A stretch of 64,000 nt of DNA. Origin: Billgrantia tianxiuensis. Its GTDB lineage: Bacteria > Pseudomonadota > Gammaproteobacteria > Pseudomonadales > Halomonadaceae. Positions within the stretch are counted from its first letter, which is position 1. Every line of letters starts with the position of its first letter. The notes below the pieces were generated by a model. It ran no database searches. It had not been told where the DNA came from and saw only the letters and a program-made list of their open reading frames with translations. Made by a program: the position numbers and the translations under genes. The stretch lies in assembly GCF_009834345.1 (NCBI RefSeq), contig NZ_CP035042.1, forward strand, positions 1,612,001 to 1,676,000. The letters run 5' to 3'. Positions 8,083 through 16,951 of this stretch are shown here, piece by piece.

Positions 8083-8269
8083 GTACACAAGGCATGGAAG
8101 CTTCAAGGCAGGACGCCTTGCTGGGCGGGAAGCCCGACGGAAGGAACAGGGAAGGCCGCGCGAGACAGGATGTCACTTTGGCCAGGGAGTTCCAGAAGTC
8201 ATTTTAGTCTTCGACCCTCGTGGGTGTGATACGAAAGCCCCCTTGCCCAGGCAAGGGGGCTGTCTTTTT
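8083..8269 (+). ncRNA. CsrB/RsmZ-like CsrA-sponge RNA, copy 2
   Basis: About 187 nt, the longest of the four, with eight GGA motifs. Loop-displayed sites include CAAGGC-AGGAC-GCCTTG (8104-8120, perfect 6-bp stem), GGGC-GGGAA-GCCC (8123-8135) and GAC-AGGAT-GTC (8164-8174). The terminator is a perfect 12-bp stem AGCCCCCTTGCC / GGCAAGGGGGCT (8236-8261) followed by GTCTTTTT. The GGGC-N5-GCCC loop is shared with copy 1. The 3' third before the terminator lacks GGA and may hold a different structure. Confidence 0.8.
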
Positions 8270-8390
8270 CCGACTCATGACCATCAGACCTATACGAGAG
8301 GAGACATCGGATTGGCGGAAGGCTGACCGTAACCGGTAGCGCCTGACGATACTGCTATTCACTCTCATGTCGCATTCGTATTACAGCTCC

Positions 8391-8408
8391 TATCGGCGAT
8401 TTCTTACA
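8391..8408 (+). promoter_or_regulatory. Partial GacA-type box upstream of RNA 3
   Basis: TATCGG-CGATTT-CTTACA has a perfect right half-site of the TGTAAG-N6-CTTACA box and a poor left half (3 of 6). It is centred about 66 bases before the inferred start of copy 3. Confidence 0.4.
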
Positions 8409-8464
8409 AACCAAAGCGTCAAAGGTAGCTTTTTTTTCTCTCCCGATCTGTCAAGATTTGCCTG

Positions 8465-8598
8465 GTCGAGCCAGGGAGGCTCCTAAGGAAGAAGGCGCCA
8501 GGAAGGCTTGGTATTCAGGGAGTTGTGGAAGGGATGCCGAGCGGTGTGGAGGGAGTCGGAAAGAGCCCGGCTATATAGCCGGGCTTGCCTCTTTCTTC
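8465..8598 (+). ncRNA. CsrB/RsmZ-like CsrA-sponge RNA, copy 3
   Basis: About 130 nt with nine GGA motifs, the highest density of the set. The first hairpin is GAGCC-AGGGA-GGCTC (8468-8482); another GGA lies in GCC-AGGAA-GGC (8497-8507). The terminator stem AGCCCGGCTA / TAGCCGGGCT (8564-8585) is followed by a weaker pyrimidine tract, TGCCTCTTTCTT. The 5' end is uncertain: no good -10 is seen, and the start is placed just before the first hairpin. Confidence 0.76.
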
Positions 8599-8781
8599 GT
8601 GTAACCTACTGAAGCGATGGGAAAAATCATTGCAGGAGCAGGTTGGTTGAACGTCGAGGCTACTCTATTCGGCAATGCTGCGGTGGAAAGGCCTAGGGGT
8701 ATTGATAAAAGCTTTTGCCCTATAGCAGTCCATGAATTTTGAACATTTGCCATGCTGCTTACCTGGCACTAAGGTGATCAA

Positions 8782-8918
8782 CATCTCGCAAGGATGCGGG
8801 GAAGATGGAACGCCGAGCAGAGGAGGCTCGATGACGCCAAGGATGCATGACAGGATGTCATGGTGAGCTGGAAAGGAACCAAGGTTTGAGGCCCGGCCGT
8901 GTGCCGGGCTTTCTTTTT
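8782..8918 (+). ncRNA. CsrB/RsmZ-like CsrA-sponge RNA, copy 4
   Basis: About 137 nt with eight GGA motifs. Loop-displayed sites are CGCA-AGGA-TGCG (8787-8798), GAGC-AGAGGAG-GCTC (8815-8829) and CATGAC-AGGAT-GTCATG (8846-8862, 6-bp stem). The terminator is GCCCGGC-CGTGT-GCCGGGC (8891-8909) then TTTCTTTTT. A possible promoter is TTGCCA (8747) with a 17-base spacer to TAAGGT (8770). Four successive units of the same architecture on the same strand argue for repeated duplication of one ancestral sponge RNA. Confidence 0.8.
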
Positions 8919-9323
8919 GTCTGTGTTTTTGTTGCAAACTCCCTTCGCTCGGTATGATCTCGTAAGCAAGTTGTTTCGGAGTGGTGGCATCTTGAATGCC
9001 TGAGTAACTTTGGGAATGGTTCCTATACAAAAATTTAACTCAGATTGATTTGCTTGTCCTCTCTCGGTGGCACTGTGGAGTGAATACCGGGACGGCTGGT
9101 GGCCAGGGAAACATGGCTAGCCAAGCACCCGCAGGCGATCGAAGCAGTCGGGCAGCATCCCGTGAGCGGTCGTAGCCTCTTGCTTGTTCGCTATTGGCAC
9201 GGCCGGGAGTCACTCCTCTGTCTCGGATATGAGAGGCCTGTGCCAATCAAGCTTCCCCCGGTGAGTGCCCACACGCTCCATGTGCTATGTAGAAAGAACA
9301 AGCGCATTCTCTGGAGGTGGGTA
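8919..9323. other. Intergenic region before the DksA-like gene
   Basis: No convincing feature is seen. It is AT-richer near 9028-9052. An open frame continuing the DksA-like gene upstream to 9099 lacks a ribosome site and family-like sequence, so it is not taken as coding. Confidence 0.5.
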
Positions 9324-9656
9324 ATGGAACAGCGTCAGGAGCTGCTCGAAACTCTGCGCGATGAGCTGATCGAGCGCGTGGACCGCTACAAGGTGCACAA
9401 GATGCGCCTCGAAAACCCTCTCGATCGGGACATGGAAGAGCAAGCCATCGAACTCGAGAATGAAGATGTGATCGATGCCCTGGAGGACGAGGCGGAAGAG
9501 GAGCTGCGTCAGGTCATGCATGCGCTCGAGCGTATCGAGGAGGGTGAAGGCGAGCTGTGTGAGCGCTGTGGCGAGCCGATCGATGCCCGTCGCCTCGAGG
9601 TAATTCCCTACGCCACGCTTTGTCTCGACTGCGCCGAATCGGAGGGCGAGCCCTAG
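9324..9656 (+). CDS. Small DksA/TraR-family C4 zinc-finger protein
   Basis: A 110-residue protein. Residues 1-75 are a long acidic and amphipathic helical region (MEQRQELLETLRDELIER at the start), and residues 80-105 hold a four-cysteine zinc finger, CERCGEPI ... CLDC, diagnostic of the DksA/TraR family. Members bind the RNA polymerase secondary channel and modulate initiation. It is shorter than canonical DksA (about 150 residues) and the coiled-coil tip acidic pair cannot be placed with confidence, so it is a paralogue rather than housekeeping DksA. GGAGG upstream of ATG 9324 fixes the start. It lies directly downstream of the sRNA array on the same strand. Confidence 0.88.
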   Translation: MEQRQELLETLRDELIERVDRYKVHKMRLENPLDRDMEEQAIELENEDVIDALEDEAEEELRQVMHALERIEEGEGELCERCGEPIDARRLEVIPYATLCLDCAESEGEP

Positions 9657-9726
9657 CTGTCCGGACAGGACTTGCCGCCAGCCTGAATGTTAGGCTAGGA
9701 GAGTACTGTTTGGTCAGGAGAAGGGC

Positions 9727-10308
9727 ATGAAGGCGTGGCGTCGATCCTGCGTGGGGCTGATGGCAGTGCTGTGGCTGTCGGGCTGCGGTGGCGATGGCAA
9801 TGACACGACAGCGGAGGAAGAGGCGCAGCCTGAGCCGGCGACCGATGTCGCAAGTGAGCCTGTCCCGGAACCGGTCGAGGTGGACCCGCTGCAGGTCGAG
9901 ATCAATGCATCGGCCTCTTTGCGCAGCGACCGTCGGCTCATGGTGCAGGGTGAAACCAATTTGCCGGAGGAAACCCGGCTCCTGCTGGTGGTGGAGCGTG
10001 AGTTGAGCGGTGTGCGCTGGCAATCGCGCACTTCAGTAACGGACGGCCAATTTGCCGCCGGTCCCTTCGGGCCGGGCAGCGGTCTGCCCGATGGCGGTTA
10101 CATCATCACGGTAAATCTGGTGGAAGCGAGTGTGCAACCCGTATCCGTGCGCGAGCGAATCGGTGCTCAGGGGGAATATCTCGAGGGGGAGTTGGTGCGT
10201 AGCTCGCGGCATGGTCTGGGTCAAGTGGCAAGCTATTCGCGGCGCTACCTGATCGGCAGTGAGCCGCGCCGGGCTACCGACCAGGTAGAGGTATTGGAGG
10301 TTGAATGA
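9727..10308 (+). CDS. Hypothetical lipoprotein
   Basis: A 193-residue protein with a lipoprotein signal peptide: basic MKAWRRS, hydrophobic core and lipobox LSGC, cysteine at about residue 20. A 35-residue Pro/Glu-rich linker follows (EEEAQPEPATD), then a domain from about residue 55 with beta-strand periodicity, e.g. RRLMVQGETNLPEETRLLLVV and GGYIITVNLVEAS, like a small beta-sandwich or Ig-like module. The residue after the cysteine is Gly, not Asp, so outer-membrane targeting is expected. No family recognised. It converges on the XRE regulator gene. Confidence 0.8.
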   Translation: MKAWRRSCVGLMAVLWLSGCGGDGNDTTAEEEAQPEPATDVASEPVPEPVEVDPLQVEINASASLRSDRRLMVQGETNLPEETRLLLVVERELSGVRWQSRTSVTDGQFAAGPFGPGSGLPDGGYIITVNLVEASVQPVSVRERIGAQGEYLEGELVRSSRHGLGQVASYSRRYLIGSEPRRATDQVEVLEVE

Positions 10309-10328
10309 AACATGAGTGATGGCGTCGT

Positions 10329-10925
10329 TCAGACGCCGTCCTTGCGCCAACGAGCCAGCAGCCTGCCTACGACCTTCTCGGTTGCTTCCAGCGGAACCAG
10401 CGAGGCCTCGGAATCGCTTCCATTGCAGTACAATAGCTCGCCGCGGCTACCGTGCCGGAGTTGGCCGATATAGAGCCCCCCTGAACCCTCGATCAGGTAG
10501 TGCCCAGGCTGATCGCAGGTTTCCGTCGGACCGAACGCAGCCAGATCCCCACTTTCCAGAAAAGCGAATTCCTCTCCCGGCGCGGGCGTGACGAGATAGC
10601 ACTCACCCTGCCAATCGAGGCCTGCCAGTATCTCGCCTGAGAGGCTGAGTCGGTTGGAATTGGGGGTCTGCCAGGGTGCCGGGGAGTTGCCACGCAGATA
10701 CAGCGGAGCCGACGTTGTTTGTGTGTCACCTTCGAGTAGTTGACCCAGCGTACAGCCTAGGGCATCCGCCAGTGCTACCAGCCTTTCATGACCGATCTGC
10801 TTGATCGCTCCCGACTCCCAGTACGAGATAGTGACATCGGAAACGCCTACCTTCCTTGCCAGTGCAGCCTTGTTAAGGTTTGCCTGCAACCGTAAGTGTT
10901 TGATTCTCTGGCCCAATGAATCCAT
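10329..10925 (-). CDS. XRE-family regulator with S24/LexA-like C-terminal domain
   Basis: A 198-residue protein. Residues 6-62 are a Cro/CI-type helix-turn-helix (RIKHLRLQANLNKAALARKV ... TISYWESG), and residues 95-195 resemble the peptidase-S24-like fold found in phage repressors (GDLAAFGP, HYLIEGSGGLYIGQL). A catalytic Ser/Lys pair is not evident, so cleavage is unlikely. No other phage gene is nearby, and codon use looks like the neighbours, so it may be a chromosomal regulator. Three similar half-sites upstream (10980-11007) could be its own operator. Confidence 0.82.
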   Translation of the reverse strand: MDSLGQRIKHLRLQANLNKAALARKVGVSDVTISYWESGAIKQIGHERLVALADALGCTLGQLLEGDTQTTSAPLYLRGNSPAPWQTPNSNRLSLSGEILAGLDWQGECYLVTPAPGEEFAFLESGDLAAFGPTETCDQPGHYLIEGSGGLYIGQLRHGSRGELLYCNGSDSEASLVPLEATEKVVGRLLARWRKDGV

Positions 10926-11180
10926 TTCATCAACCTGACGACTGTTGCTACAAAAGGAAGTCGATAGTCAATGATCTGTGTTAACTGTGCAAATTTAACA
11001 TGTCAACGATAAATCGACTCTGAGCGCAGGCTATCACTCACGGAAAAGAATAAGAAGCATTATTAAGAATACCTCAATTCTTCCGGAATGTCTGGCTGTA
11101 AGTGGCCGGCTGTGCGGCTGTCTGTGCCGAGGCAGGTGCGTATAATGCCGCCATACCCAATCCCGTTTGGATAAGGACTC
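10926..11180. promoter_or_regulatory. Divergent region between the XRE gene and gltX
   Basis: AT-richer than the surroundings. It contains three similar hexamers, GTTAAC (10980), TTTAAC (10994) and GTCAAC (11002), suitable as repressor half-sites. The gltX ribosome site AAGGA precedes ATG 11181. Confidence 0.4.
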
Positions 11181-12658
11181 ATGACTGTACGTACTCGCAT
11201 TGCTCCGTCTCCCACCGGCGACCCCCATGTAGGCACGGCTTATATCGCGCTGTTCAATCTCTGCTTTGCGAGGCAGCACGGTGGCCAGTTCATTCTGCGC
11301 ATCGAGGATACGGATCGGGTGCGCTCGACCCTGGAGTCCGAGCAGATGATCCTCGACTCGCTGCGCTGGCTTGGGCTGGAGTGGGACGAAGGACCCGACG
11401 TAGGTGGTCCTCATGGCCCCTACCGCCAGAGTGAGCGTGGCGATATCTATGCCGAATACGCCCGCCAACTGATCGAGGCGGGACATGCCTTCAAGTGTTA
11501 CCGCACCAGTGAAGAGCTGGACGAGCTGAGGGAGGCGCGCAAGGCGAGCGGTATGCATCTCGCACTCAAGCCTGCCGACCTGGCACTGCCCGAGGAGGAG
11601 GCCGCTCGACGTGAGCGCGAGGGCTGGCCCTATGTGGTACGGATGAAGGTGCCGGCCAGTGGTATCTGCGTGATCGACGACATGCTGCGCGGCACCATCG
11701 AAGTCGACTGGGCGCAGGTCGACGCGCAGATTCTGCTCAAGTCCGACGGCATGCCCACCTATCACTTGGCCAACGTGGTGGATGACCATTTGATGGGCAT
11801 TACTCACGTACTGCGCGGCGAGGAGTGGATCAACTCGGCGCCCAAGCACCAATTGCTCTACGAGTATTTCGGCTGGGACATGCCGGTGTTGTGCCACATG
11901 CCGCTGCTGCGCAATCCCGACAAGTCGAAGCTCTCCAAGCGCAAGAACCCGACCTCCATCAACTACTACCGGCGCATGGGCTTCCTGCCTCAGGCGGTGA
12001 TCAACTACCTGGGGCGGATGGGCTGGTCGATGCCCGACGAGCGTGAGAAGTTCAGCCTCGACGAGATGATGGCGCACTTCGACATTCAGCGGGTGTCGCT
12101 GGGCGGGCCTGTCTTCGACCTGGAGAAGCTGACCTGGCTCAACGGGGTTTATATACGTGAGGACCTGGACGATAGGGCGTTTCTCAAGGCGCTGATGGAA
12201 TGGGCCTTCAACGAGGAATACATCGGCCAGATCCTGCCGCAGGTGCGCCCCCGGGTAGAGACTCTCTCTCAAGTAGCGCCATTGGCCGGTCACTTCTTCG
12301 GTGGTGTGCCTACGCTGCGTGAGAACGACTTCGAAACCGTCAAGCTGGAGCGTGAGGAACTTCTCAAGCTGTTGCAGTTCCTGGTGTGGCGCTTCGAGGC
12401 GGTGCCGGCCTGGCACAAGGAGACGCTGCTCGCCGAGGTCAAGACGCTGGCCGGGCATTTCGAACTCAAGATGAAGGAGTTCCTGGCGCCTGTCTTCATT
12501 GCCATCACCGGTTCCACGGCCAGCACCTCGGTCATGGATGCCATGGCAATCCTCGGTTCCGACATGACCCGGGCGAGGCTGCGTCACGCCATCGAAGTGC
12601 TCGGCGGGTTTCCAAGAAGCAGGCCAAGCGCTTCGAGAAGGAGTACAAGGAGCTGTAA
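11181..12658 (+). CDS. gltX: Glutamyl-tRNA synthetase (one frameshift near the 3' end)
   Basis: A class I synthetase that charges tRNA-Glu. The HIGH-type motif is [12 protein letters not shown] at residue 9, and the KMSKS-type motif is KLSKRK near residue 250. About 492 residues after correction, normal for the discriminating proteobacterial enzyme. The frame breaks at the GGG run at 12606-12608. Restoring one G gives [19 protein letters not shown] and a TAA at 12656. Without it the product ends in an unrelated tail that runs to 12683. tRNA-Ala and tRNA-Glu genes follow about 120 and 230 bases downstream. Confidence 0.95.
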
Positions 12659-12780
12659 GATGCGGCTGCGCCGCTTGAAGTAAGGAAGAGCGGCGCTTCG
12701 CCCCTTGAAGATGAGGGAAGGAAACTGTTGACGAAGATGGGGTGAATCAGTAGCATACGCCCCGTCTTCACGGCACATGT

Positions 12781-12856
12781 GGGGCCTTAGCTCAGCTGGG
12801 AGAGCGCGACACTGGCAGTGTCGAGGTCAGCGGTTCGATCCCGCTAGGCTCCACCA
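12781..12856 (+). tRNA. tRNA-Ala (GGC)
   Basis: A 76-nt cloverleaf with encoded CCA. The acceptor stem is GGGGCCT / AGGCTCC, the D-loop TAGCTCAGCTGGGAGAGC, the anticodon loop CTGGCAG with anticodon GGC, and the T-arm AGCGGTTCGATCCCGCT. Confidence 0.95.
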
Positions 12857-12886
12857 ATCTTCCGTGCCGAAACGTGACGACGCTGC

Positions 12887-12962
12887 GTCCCATTCGTCTA
12901 GTGGTCTAGGACACCGCCCTTTCACGGCGGGAACAGGGGTTCGAACCCCCTATGGGACGCCA
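12887..12962 (+). tRNA. tRNA-Glu (UUC)
   Basis: A 76-nt cloverleaf with acceptor GTCCCAT / ATGGGAC and encoded GCCA end. The anticodon stem-loop is CCGCCCTTTCACGGCGG with anticodon TTC, and the T-arm is GGGGTTCGAACCCCC. It is the substrate of the synthetase encoded just upstream and probably co-transcribed with tRNA-Ala. Confidence 0.96.
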
Positions 12963-13285
12963 CTTCTTCCGATTGCTCCCCTTGCTGGCTCATCGTCTCG
13001 CTAGTGCTTTTAGCACTCGGTGTATGAGTGCGTTACGGCATGTTTCCTTGCGTGAAAAGCCCATTGAAGAGGCCGTTTTTTCAGCCTTTTAGGCTTGACT
13101 TGTCCACTTGCTCAGTGTCTTGGCTTTCCTTCTGTGTGTAATTGCCCGAAGTGGCGCCAAATGAGTGTGCAGCTGCAAAAATCCATATATATCAGCAGCT
13201 TAAAATTGGTCAAAAAATAGCCAATCTAAGTGGAAGCCCCTTCTCATGCCGATCCGATGATGTTTTCTTGAGGTTGTGAACAGGG

Positions 13286-13308
13286 TTATCCACAGAATGT
13301 GTGGAAAA
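13286..13308. promoter_or_regulatory. Inverted pair of DnaA boxes
   Basis: A perfect consensus DnaA box TTATCCACA (13286-13294) is followed after five bases by TGTGGAAAA (13300-13308), the reverse complement of the one-mismatch box TTTTCCACA. Confidence 0.55.
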
Positions 13309-13394
13309 CGTTCAGGCCGTCGAAAAGCCGTGATTCGCTCCGTGTAAAGTGGGCCCTGTCAAGATCGGTTGGCCACTTTTCTGGTACTTTCTCC

Positions 13395-13426
13395 TGAGGG
13401 GCGTCGCGGATAGGCGACGCCCCTCA
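13395..13426. terminator. Strong hairpin downstream of the reductase gene
   Basis: A perfect 13-bp stem TGAGGGGCGTCGC / GCGACGCCCCTCA with a six-base loop lies 22 bases beyond the stop of the leftward reductase gene. There is no T-tract, so termination is likely but not certain. Confidence 0.5.
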
Positions 13427-13447
13427 GTATGTTTCGCGTGGAGTGGG

Positions 13448-14337
13448 TCAGTCTCGTCCGAGCGCCCGCAGTCGGCGCAGCAGCGAGGAGGTATCCCAGC
13501 GGCCGCCGCCCATGACCTGCACGTCGCCGTAGAACTGGTCGACGAGGGCGGTAACCGGCAGGCGAGCCTGAAGGCGGCGCGCCTGCTCGAGACAAATCCC
13601 CAGGTCCTTGCGCATCCAGTTGACGGCGAAGCCGTGTTCGTACTCGTCGGCGATCATGGTCTTGTGGCGATTCTCCATCTGCCAGGAGCCGGCGGCTCCC
13701 TTGGAGATCACTTCAATGACGCGCTGCTGGTCGAGTCCGGCCTGTTCGGCGAAATGCAGGCCTTCGGCCAAGCCCTGCACCAAGCCGGCAATGCAAATCT
13801 GGTTGACCATCTTGGTCAGCTGTCCGCTACCGGCTGGCCCCATCAGGGACACTGCCTTGGCATAGTGGCCGAGGGTCGTCTCGGCGCGGGCGAAATCCGC
13901 TTCCGTGCCGCCGCACATGATCGTCAGCGCGCCGTTCTCTGCGCCTTGCTGGCCGCCCGATACCGGCGCGTCGATGAAGCCGATGCCTTTCGCACGGCAG
14001 GCGCCATCGAGCTCCTCGGCGAGATCGGCCGAGGCGGTGGTGTGATCGACCAGCAGGCTGCCCGCCGCCATGCCTGAGAGTGCGCCTTGCTCGCCCACGG
14101 TGACCTGGCGAACGTCGTCGTCATTGCCTACACAGACCAGCACCAGGTCGGCCCCTGGGCGGCTTCCCTGGGGGTGGCGTGGTGGCTGCCGCCATATTCC
14201 TCGACCCAGGCCCTGGCCTTGGCTTCGCTGCGGTTGTAAACGCGCACGGTGAGCCCGGCTCGGGCCAGGTGGCCGGCCATGGGGTAGCCCATCACGCCCA
14301 GGCCGATGAAGGCGACAGTGGAAATCTGCTGTTGCAT
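13448..14337 (-). CDS. 3-hydroxyisobutyrate dehydrogenase / tartronate semialdehyde reductase family (one frameshift)
   Basis: An NAD(P)-dependent beta-hydroxyacid dehydrogenase. The N-terminus carries the Rossmann motif FIGLGVMGYPMAGHL at residue 10. The substrate-binding signature DAPVSGGQQGAENG is near residue 120, and the catalytic lysine in GSGQLTKMVNQ near residue 170. The helical C-terminal domain is complete. The frame breaks at the CCCC run at 14152-14155 (plus strand). One restored base joins REAAQG to ADLVLVCVGND. Corrected length is about 296 residues, normal for GarR/MmsB-type enzymes. Which hydroxyacid it uses is not determinable here. Confidence 0.87.
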
Positions 14338-14416
14338 AGGGGGTTCCCTCTCGTTGATGGCAGCGCCGGGAGTCCGTCATGGCTCGCTTGGCCTGCATGC
14401 GAAGTTCGAGATGCAG

Positions 14417-14438
14417 AAAGCCGCCCGAAGGCGGCTTT
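14417..14438 (-). terminator. Hairpin terminator of gltA
   Basis: AAAGCCGCC-CGAA-GGCGGCTTT, a perfect 9-bp stem 43 bases after the gltA stop codon; on the minus strand the stem ends in CTTT. Confidence 0.65.
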
Positions 14439-14480
14439 CCAGTACGTTGAGTACGTGCGGCCAGGCCGCTTCCTGCCGAC

Positions 14481-15764
<1,284 letters not shown>

Positions 15765-16229
15765 TCTGGCCTCCTCTCGAAGTCGAAGTGATCGTTAACT
15801 CATTCTTTCGCAAACCCTGTTGAAGCGCTGGCCCGCGAAAAAGGTCCGCCCACTATAGAAGCGTTCCCGGGATTGTCAATTAGGCCAAAGCGACCGGCTA
15901 ATTGTACGCTGATATGGTTTGGTTACAGCATTTGTATAGAAAATGGTGCTTTGCACCACGCAAGGCCGCGAATCAGGCCGGCTTCGGAATTTTGCCCAAA
16001 AGCGTTGTGCCTCACCTGGGGTGGGGCGGGCTTGAACCATGGTCGAGTCGGGCCAGCGCGCATTTGTCACTGGGAGTTCATGTCCCTATAATCCACACCG
16101 CGCGACTGGCAGGTACTCGTTGTCATGCCCGTCCCGGCAGCGGCGAGCCCCCTACCTCAAACCACCGCCCGCTCGAGCCTGGTCCCATCGATTGGTTGAA
16201 GAGCGAGCCAAGAGAGTGTGTATAGAGCC
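15765..16229. promoter_or_regulatory. Divergent control region between gltA and sdhC
   Basis: A 465-bp stretch without a gene. It holds a near-consensus sdh promoter (16064-16092) and, on the minus strand, a TACAAT-like element near 15900 that could serve gltA. Central TCA genes sharing one divergent region suggests joint regulation, but no specific operator is recognised. Confidence 0.6.
16064..16092 (+). promoter_or_regulatory. sdhC promoter (sigma-70)
   Basis: TTGTCA, exactly 17 bases, then a perfect TATAAT at 16087-16092. The predicted start near 16099 leaves a 5' leader of about 130 nt before the GTG of sdhC. Confidence 0.8.
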
Positions 16230-16607
16230 GTGAATAGCAAACGACCCGTCAACCTCGACCTCACCACGATACAGTTTCCGCTACCCGCCCTGACGTCGAT
16301 CGCCCACCGCATCACCGGCGTGATTCTGTTCGTCGGTCTCATCTTCGCCTTCTGGGCGCTCGACAAGTCGCTGTCATCTCCCGAAGGCTTTGCGGCCGTC
16401 AGGGATGCTCTGGCCAACAACATCCTGGCGAAGTTGATCGCCTGGGGGCTGTTGTCGGCACTGGCGTTCCATTTCGTGGCCGGCATCAAGCATCTGCTGA
16501 TGGACGTCGGTTACGGCGTGACCCTGGAAGGTGGCGTCAAAAAGGCACAGGCCACCGTGGTCATCAGTGCCGTCCTGATCATTCTGGCGGGAGTCTGGGT
16601 ATGGTAA
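16230..16607 (+). CDS. sdhC: Succinate dehydrogenase cytochrome b556 subunit
   Basis: A membrane anchor of complex II, 125 residues from a GTG start. The start is set by family agreement (MNSKRPVNLDL); an in-frame GTG four codons earlier is less likely. Three transmembrane helices are seen (about residues 27-47, 65-87, 103-123). SIAHRITGV in helix I carries the Ser/Arg residues of the quinone pocket, and the heme-ligand histidine is in FHFVAGIKHLLMD. First gene of sdhCDAB; overlaps sdhD by 7 bp. Confidence 0.95.
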   Translation: MNSKRPVNLDLTTIQFPLPALTSIAHRITGVILFVGLIFAFWALDKSLSSPEGFAAVRDALANNILAKLIAWGLLSALAFHFVAGIKHLLMDVGYGVTLEGGVKKAQATVVISAVLIILAGVWVW

Positions 16608-16948
16608 CCAACATCACCAATCTGGGTCGTAGCGGCCTTTCCGACTGGCTGATCCAGCGTGTCTCGGCCATCATACTGGCACTCTATACCGTATTCATCG
16701 TCGCGTACCTGCTGTTCAATCCCGGGCTCGACTACGCCACCTGGAGCCAGCTCTTCGCCCAGACCTGGATGCGTATCTTCTCGCTGCTGGCCTTTATCTC
16801 TCTCGCCGCGCACGCCTGGATCGGCCTGTGGACCGTTACCACCGACTATCTCAAGTCCACGCCCGTGCGCCTCGGCGCCCAGGTCGTCATCATCCTGGCC
16901 GTGTTCGTGTTCCTGGTCTGGGGCATCCAAGTTCTGTGGGGAGCCTGA
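16601..16948 (+). CDS. sdhD: Succinate dehydrogenase membrane anchor subunit
   Basis: A 115-residue partner of SdhC with three transmembrane helices. RSGLSDWLIQRVSAIIL at the start of helix I and HAWIGLWTVTTDYLK in the second helix, with the heme and quinone residues, are standard for SdhD. Its ATG lies inside the last codons of sdhC, indicating translational coupling. Confidence 0.95.
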   Translation: MVTNITNLGRSGLSDWLIQRVSAIILALYTVFIVAYLLFNPGLDYATWSQLFAQTWMRIFSLLAFISLAAHAWIGLWTVTTDYLKSTPVRLGAQVVIILAVFVFLVWGIQVLWGA

Positions 16949-16951
16949 TTC

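Larger units (their letters stand above)
12963..13447. other. Gene-free region with an AT-rich segment and a DnaA-box pair
   Basis: No coding region is seen. It contains a small hairpin after the tRNAs (AGTGCT-TTT-AGCACT, 13003-13017), a possible terminator with T6 near 13057-13085, an AT-rich stretch at 13175-13240 with two inverted repeats (GCTGC...GCAGC, ATTGG...CCAAT), a DnaA-box pair at 13286-13308, and a 13-bp hairpin at 13395-13426. Confidence 0.55.

Noticed and set aside
7727..8918. Reading the repeated units as a CRISPR array or iterons
   Set aside because: There are no exact direct repeats with regular spacers; the similarity lies in GGA-loop hairpins and terminators, and no cas gene or replication gene is nearby.
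9099..9323. 75-codon N-terminal extension of the small DksA-like protein
   Set aside because: No ribosome site and no resemblance to the family; GGAGG directly before ATG 9324 gives the family-like start.
10329..10925. Prophage remnant around the CI-like regulator
   Set aside because: No integrase, structural or lysis genes and no attachment repeats were seen; flanking genes are ordinary chromosomal genes.
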